Position numbers and translations under genes: made by a program. DNA of 64,000 bases from Xanthobacteraceae bacterium (GTDB lineage: Bacteria > Pseudomonadota > Alphaproteobacteria > Rhizobiales > Xanthobacteraceae). The DNA lies in contig JAIESR010000006.1 in assembly GCA_019745775.1 (NCBI GenBank), positions 1 to 64,000 of the forward strand, read 5' to 3'. Position 1 is the first letter of the stretch, and each line of letters starts with the position of its first letter. The notes below the pieces were generated by a model that was not told the DNA's origin, did no database searches, and saw only the letters and a list, made by a program, of their open reading frames with translations. This document shows, piece after piece, positions 59,548 to 64,000 of the stretch.

Positions 59548-62349
59548 CTACTGCCCCAACCGCTCAAGCAACGCCGGCACGTGCACCTGATCGGCCTTGT
59601 AGTTGCCGGTGAGCGTATACATCACGATGTTGACGCCGGCGCGGAATGCGAATTCGCGCTGCCGCGGCTCGCTCGCCACCATCGGCAGCATCGCCTGCCC
59701 GTCCGGGCGCAGCGCCCAGGCGCCGGCGAGATCGTTCGACGAGATGATGATCGAGGAGACGCCGTCGCCGGTGCGCGCCGGACGCTCTTGGGTGTCGTCA
59801 TCGCGCTCCGGTGCGGAGGCCTCGACCCAGAGCTGCCCGCCGGCAAATCGGCCCGGAAACTCCTTCAGCAGATAGAATGTCTTGGTCAGCACGTGGTCGC
59901 GCGGCACCGCCTCGAGTTCGGGGATGTCGAGCGAAGAGAGGATCGTGCGCAGCGCCTGTGTATTGGGCGAAACGTTGCCGCTGCCGCCGCCTTCGATTGC
60001 GTCGCGGGTGTCGAACAGCACCGTACCGCCGTTCTTCATATAGGCGTCGATGTGCTCCAGGGCTTCGCGCGACGGCCGCGCCGCGCCTGGCACCATCGGC
60101 CAATAGATCAGGGGATAGAACGCAAGCTCGTCCTTGCCTGGATCGATGCCGACCGGGTCGCCGGCTTCGAGCGCCGTGCGCTGCGCCAGGAACAGCGTGA
60201 GGCCCTGGAGGCCGGCGCGGCTGACGCGGTCGATCTCGTCGTTGCCGGTGATGACATAGGCCAGCCGCGTCTGCAGCGTCGCGCGCAATGCCGCGGCGTC
60301 GTCCTGCGCCTGTGCCGGCTGCGGCCACGCGAACGCGGCGGCGATGATCGAGAATGCGATGGCGGCCGCGGCCGGACGCGCGCGGCGGCGGAACAGCTGC
60401 GCCAGCCCGCCGGCCAGGAAGAACACCACCAGAGCATCGATTGCCAGGAGACCCATGGCCGCCAGCATAACAGGTCCTCGCAGGTCCTGCGGATCACTTA
60501 CGCGATAGACGTCGCGCCGCGCATTGAGGCCGGCGAGGTCGAGCGGCGCGAGCTTGTCGTCGGGCGCGAGCGTGTTCACCGCCAGAAGTGCTTCCGGCGG
60601 GCCGTAGAAGCCGGGCGGGTTTTCAACCGTGGCGCGGCCGGAATAGCCGGCGGCAACCGGTCGCGCGCTTTGCGGCGGCGGCCCGAACACGCCGAAACCA
60701 TCGAGGATGCGGCTGGGCGGCACCACCTCGCGTCCGCCGGCGCGCGTGCCGTCGCCATCGGTCATCGCGGCCGATCCGGCGAGCGAGACGATGCGCTTGA
60801 GCATGTCCACGAAGGCGCCCGACAGCGGCAGGTTCGACCAGCGGGTGTCGGCGCTGACATGGAACAGGATGATCAGCCCCTTGCCGCGCGCCTGCGCGGT
60901 GACGAGGGGCGTGCCGTCGGCGAGCGTCGCCCACGTGCGGTCGGTCAGTGTGGCGTCGGGCTCGGCCAGCACTTGACGGTTGACGGTGACATCGTTCGGC
61001 ACCGGCATGTTGGCGAATGGGCTTTCGCGCGAGAACGCCGCAAGCTGCTGCGGCTGGTCCCAGCTCAGCGCGCCGCCGAGCGCGCGTCCGCCACGGCGCA
61101 GCTTCACGGGGATGAGGTCGTCGTCGCCGGCGGCGAGCCGCGGGCCGGCGAAGCGTACCAGCACGCCGCCGCTTTCGATCCATTGCGAGAGACGGTCGCG
61201 CGCCTCCGCGACATTGCCGACATCGGCGAGGATCATCATCGGCAGCCGCTGATCCATGAACTGGCTCACCGCCTGCGCCGCCGAGCCGCGTTCGGCCTGT
61301 CGCACATCGGCGAACGGATTGAGGGCGCGGGTCAGGTAGTAGGTGGAGGCGAGCAGCGGCTGCGCGGTGTCGGCGGTTGCGCCGGTGACGACACCGACGG
61401 CGCGGCGGCGCCAGCGCTTATCCAACAGCTGGACGGCTCCCGCGGAGCGCTCGGCGGCGACGTCGATACGCGCGACGTCGTTGCGGATCTCGACCGGCAG
61501 CATCAGCGCCGCCTCGGTCTCGGTATCGTTGGCTCCGAACGAGAACGCCGCCTCGCCGAGTGGCAGGCCCTTGAGGTCGAGGCCGCGGATCGTGCCGGAT
61601 TGCGAGGCGCCCTTGGCGGAGCGCAGAACCTTCACTGTCAATGCGCCAGCCGTATTTTCGGCGCCGGCGAGCGCCAGCGACGGCGCGAGGCCGCCTTCGA
61701 TCACGCTCATGGGGCGCGTCCCGACGATACGACCGAGCGCGGCGACGAAGTCGGAGCCGCCGCCCATATCGACGCCGTCGGCGAGCCAGACGGTCTCGAC
61801 GTCTGCGTTTGCGCCATAGAAACGTGTGACGCTGGGCAGGGCATCGGAGCGCTGCACGGCATACGGCCGCGGCTTCATCTGCTTGAGTCGCACGCGCGCC
61901 GCACCTGGCGTCTCCAAACCGATCTCACGGCCGGTCTCCGAGAGCGGGATGAGCGCGACGCCGCGGCCGTCGGTCTCGGCGCGGTTGATGATGTCCTCGG
62001 CGGTGCGCATGCGCGCATCCCAGGTGCCGGCGGCGGGGAAGCCATCGTCGACCAGGATCGCGAGCGGCGAGGTTGAGCGCGCCACGTCGGCAGCGGGGTT
62101 CCACAGCGGGCCGGCCGCGGCGAGGATCACCAGGGTCGCCAGTGTCAGACGAAGCAGCGTGAGCCACCACGGCGTGCGGCGCGGCGTCTCCTCCTGCGGC
62201 TTGATGTCGAACAGGAGCCGCGTGGGTGGGAAGTCGATGCGCTTGGGTTGCGGCGGAATAAGCCGCAGCAGCCACCACAGCACCGGCAGGCTCAACAGGC
62301 CGAGCAGCACCAGCGGCGAAGCGAAGCCCAGCGGCAGCCACGGCATCAT
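59548..62349 (-). CDS. BatA-like N-terminus / DUF4159 C-terminus membrane protein
   Basis: A 933-residue protein. The N-terminus (FASPLVLLGLLSLPVLWWLLRLIPP) is the aerotolerance-type BatA membrane segment; another follows near residue 65-82. The middle has a vWA-like part and an amidotransferase-like block (SGGVLVRFAGPRLA). One membrane helix lies near residue 625-645, after which the C-terminal 215 residues are a DUF4159 domain with FYPLIYWPMVPG and GGTVLFDTRDA. An inner signal-like stretch AIAFSIIAAAFAWPQPAQA precedes this domain, as if two genes had been joined. GGAGG precedes the ATG, which overlaps the DUF58 gene by four bases. Confidence 0.82.
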   Translation of the reverse strand: MMPWLPLGFASPLVLLGLLSLPVLWWLLRLIPPQPKRIDFPPTRLLFDIKPQEETPRRTPWWLTLLRLTLATLVILAAAGPLWNPAADVARSTSPLAILVDDGFPAAGTWDARMRTAEDIINRAETDGRGVALIPLSETGREIGLETPGAARVRLKQMKPRPYAVQRSDALPSVTRFYGANADVETVWLADGVDMGGGSDFVAALGRIVGTRPMSVIEGGLAPSLALAGAENTAGALTVKVLRSAKGASQSGTIRGLDLKGLPLGEAAFSFGANDTETEAALMLPVEIRNDVARIDVAAERSAGAVQLLDKRWRRRAVGVVTGATADTAQPLLASTYYLTRALNPFADVRQAERGSAAQAVSQFMDQRLPMMILADVGNVAEARDRLSQWIESGGVLVRFAGPRLAAGDDDLIPVKLRRGGRALGGALSWDQPQQLAAFSRESPFANMPVPNDVTVNRQVLAEPDATLTDRTWATLADGTPLVTAQARGKGLIILFHVSADTRWSNLPLSGAFVDMLKRIVSLAGSAAMTDGDGTRAGGREVVPPSRILDGFGVFGPPPQSARPVAAGYSGRATVENPPGFYGPPEALLAVNTLAPDDKLAPLDLAGLNARRDVYRVSDPQDLRGPVMLAAMGLLAIDALVVFFLAGGLAQLFRRRARPAAAAIAFSIIAAAFAWPQPAQAQDDAAALRATLQTRLAYVITGNDEIDRVSRAGLQGLTLFLAQRTALEAGDPVGIDPGKDELAFYPLIYWPMVPGAARPSREALEHIDAYMKNGGTVLFDTRDAIEGGGSGNVSPNTQALRTILSSLDIPELEAVPRDHVLTKTFYLLKEFPGRFAGGQLWVEASAPERDDDTQERPARTGDGVSSIIISSNDLAGAWALRPDGQAMLPMVASEPRQREFAFRAGVNIVMYTLTGNYKADQVHVPALLERLGQ

Positions 62350-63287
62350 GCCGACCTCCGGGATTGCACGCGACCGCCCACCACGGCGCCGGGCGGCGGC
62401 GCGGCCATGCGGGCATGCAGCGCCAGCAGCAGCTCGGTTGCCGGACGATCGGTGCGATGCACCGCAAAGCTCCAGCCAAGCTTGTCGGTTTCGGCGCGCA
62501 GCTCGGCGCGATGCCGCGCGACGCGCTTGTCGTAGTCGGCCTTCCAGGCCTCCGCGCGGCCGGCGGTGATCGAGCCGCCGCCTTCGGGCTCGATGAACTC
62601 GACGCGGCCGTCATAGGGGAAGGTCTCTTCCGCGGGGTCGACCACCTGCACGGTATGGCCGTGCGCGCCGGTGGCGGAAAGCCGTGAAAGCGTGTGGCGT
62701 ATCTCGCCCATCGGCGACCAGAAGTCCGATACGAGCACGATTTCGGACAGCGACGACGGCACGAATGACGGCGGCAGGCTCAAGCGTTCGGTCACGTCGT
62801 GCACGATGGCATTGCCCATCTTGTCGAGCACGTTGCGGCTGCCGGTCGGCCGCATCAGGCCCGGCACGCCGACGCGCTCGCCCGCGTGCACCAGCACTTC
62901 GGCAAGCGAGAACGCGATCACCAGCGCGCGATTGAGCTTCGACTCCGTCGCCAGCGCCGAGGTGAAATGCATCGACGGCGAGCGATCTGGCCAGATCCAG
63001 ACGGTGTGCGCAGCCTCCCACTCCTGCTCGCGCACATAGAGGATGCCGTCGCGCGCCGAGCGCCGCCAGTCGACGCGCCGCGCCGGCTCGCCGGAGAGGA
63101 AGCGGCGGTACTGCCAGAAATTCTCGCCTGGACCGGCACGGCGGCGGCCGTGCAGGCCGTGGATGACGGTGGCGGCGATCTTGCGGGCCTCGAGGATCAG
63201 GCGCGGCAACGTTTCCGCGAGCGTGCGTGCTTCGCCGCTTGCGTGCTGCGTAGCCTTGACCTCTTGCTTATCGGCCCGCCGCGCCAT
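62346..63287 (-). CDS. DUF58-domain protein
   Basis: A 313-residue soluble protein with the DUF58 core: [17 protein letters not shown] and [25 protein letters not shown] (in pieces RVDWRRSAR and VREQEWE) near residues 50-95. A vWA-like fold follows with LVSDFWSP near 195. DUF58 proteins work with MoxR ATPases, which are encoded directly upstream (five-base gap). Its stop overlaps the start of the 933-residue gene. AGGTGGA is the ribosome site. Confidence 0.88.
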   Translation of the reverse strand: MARRADKQEVKATQHASGEARTLAETLPRLILEARKIAATVIHGLHGRRRAGPGENFWQYRRFLSGEPARRVDWRRSARDGILYVREQEWEAAHTVWIWPDRSPSMHFTSALATESKLNRALVIAFSLAEVLVHAGERVGVPGLMRPTGSRNVLDKMGNAIVHDVTERLSLPPSFVPSSLSEIVLVSDFWSPMGEIRHTLSRLSATGAHGHTVQVVDPAEETFPYDGRVEFIEPEGGGSITAGRAEAWKADYDKRVARHRAELRAETDKLGWSFAVHRTDRPATELLLALHARMAAPPPGAVVGGRVQSRRSA

Positions 63288-63292
63288 TCCAC

Positions 63293-64000
63293 CTATCCAA
63301 TGCGTTGCTTGAGCCGGCCGATGACGCCTTCCATGGTCTCGCCGTCGGCGCGGGCGGCGAAGGTGAGCGCCATGCGGTGCTTGAGAATCGGCTCGGCCAT
63401 GTCGAGCACGTCGTCGATCGACGGCGACAGCCGCCCGTCGATCAGCGCGCGGGCGCGTGCCGCGAGCATCAGCGCTTGCGATGCACGCGGGCTCGGGCCC
63501 CAGGAAATCAGCTTGCCGAGCTCGCCACTCTCCGGTCCCGGACGCGCCGCGCGCACCAGCGTGAGGATCGCGTCGACGACGGACTCGCCGACCGGCAGGC
63601 GGCGCACCAGCCGCTGCGCGGCGAGGAGGTCTTCGGCGCTCATCGTCGCCTTCGGCTTGCTCTCTTCCATGCCGGTCGTGTCGAACACGATCTTCCGCTC
63701 GTTTTCGAGATCGGGATAGTCGACGTCGATCTGCATCAGGAAGCGGTCGAGCTGCGCTTCCGGCAGCGGATAGGTGCCTTCCTGCTCGATCGGGTTTTGG
63801 GTCGCGAGCACGTGAAAGGGGCGGGGAACGTCGTGGCGATTGCCTGCGACGGTTACATGCAATTCCTGCATCGCCTGCAGCAGCGCCGATTGCGTGCGCG
63901 GCGAGGCGCGGTTGATCTCGTCGGCCATCAAAAGCTGCCCGAAGATCGGTCCCGCGATGAAGCGGAAGCTGCGCTTGCCGCCGGGGCCCTCTTCGAGCAC
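63293..64000 (-). CDS. MoxR-type AAA+ ATPase, partial (5' end beyond the window)
   Basis: The frame is open to the right edge, so the N-terminal part with Walker A is missing. The 235 visible residues contain Walker [23 protein letters not shown] (in pieces LLMADEIN and QSALLQAM), sensor 1 in [23 protein letters not shown] ([15 protein letters not shown]) and sensor 2 in [12 protein letters not shown]. This is the usual MoxR C-terminal two-thirds. MoxR ATPases act as chaperones for metal-containing or vWA-bearing complexes. It is the first gene of the four-gene set seen here. Confidence 0.93.
   Translation of the reverse strand: MLEEGPGGKRSFRFIAGPIFGQLLMADEINRASPRTQSALLQAMQELHVTVAGNRHDVPRPFHVLATQNPIEQEGTYPLPEAQLDRFLMQIDVDYPDLENERKIVFDTTGMEESKPKATMSAEDLLAAQRLVRRLPVGESVVDAILTLVRAARPGPESGELGKLISWGPSPRASQALMLAARARALIDGRLSPSIDDVLDMAEPILKHRMALTFAARADGETMEGVIGRLKQRIG

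Noticed and set aside
59581-62076. An 831-codon open frame on the plus strand opposite the 933-residue gene
   Set aside because: It is antisense to a well-supported gene, rich in Arg/Ala/His/Gly with no domain; long antisense frames are common at this GC content.

Overview
The window looks like chromosome from a GC-rich alphaproteobacterium of the order Hyphomicrobiales, most likely close to Bradyrhizobium or another Nitrobacteraceae/Xanthobacteraceae lineage. The reasons are the coding style, an mbfA gene preceded by a perfect Irr-type iron control element, an egtB-egtD ergothioneine pair, a soxC/soxD-like pair, many periplasmic receptors of the tripartite tricarboxylate transporter (TTT, Bug/TctC) family, and several families of intergenic palindromic repeats. 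The genus is an inference. No rRNA, tRNA, CRISPR array, integrase or transposase was seen. About 58 protein genes are called, one of them broken by a frameshift and one cut by the right edge.

Layout. 0-4.3 kb: a branched-chain amino-acid-type ABC transporter (ATPase, two permeases, binding protein). 4.4-11.3 kb: zeta-like GST, TTT receptor, nu-like GST, two cupin proteins, second TTT receptor, MetE-like protein. 11.4-13.3 kb: OmpA-domain protein with a Gln/Pro tandem-repeat region. 13.6-20.5 kb: maleate-isomerase-like enzyme, two TTT receptors, a flavin monooxygenase, a ThDP-dependent enzyme and a further TTT receptor. 20.5-26.7 kb: lytic transglycosylase, heme-binding-type protein, EgtB, EgtD, a ModA-like binding protein and a 2OG-Fe(II) oxygenase. 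26.9-32.4 kb: FAH-family hydrolase, TTT receptor, FMN reductase, SDR, TTT receptor, cytochrome c, VOC protein. 32.4-37.6 kb: luciferase-like monooxygenase, alpha/beta hydrolase, SoxD-like cytochrome, SoxC, gentisate dioxygenase. 37.7-43.8 kb: three TTT receptors around an epoxide-hydrolase-like protein, then a diheme cytochrome and a sugar-dehydrogenase-like beta-propeller protein. 44-49.5 kb: CapA-like phosphoesterase, YciI, hydroxypyruvate isomerase-like protein, metallophosphoesterase, MbfA, NUDIX. 49.5-53 kb: IclR regulator, two polysaccharide-deacetylase-like genes (the first frameshifted), TTT receptor. 53.4-57.5 kb: degenerate GGDEF protein, two GSTs, GNAT, HdeA-like protein. 57.5-64 kb: an operon MoxR ATPase - DUF58 - two large membrane proteins.

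How it works together. Much of the window consists of small catabolic modules, each an enzyme or two beside a periplasmic TTT receptor. Eleven TTT receptors are present but no TctA or TctB membrane subunit, so they must share transporters encoded elsewhere or act as sensors. Gentisate 1,2-dioxygenase, a zeta-like GST and an FAH-family hydrolase could together make a gentisate-to-fumarate-plus-pyruvate route, although the genes are scattered. Only one recognisable transcription factor (IclR) is encoded in 64 kb.
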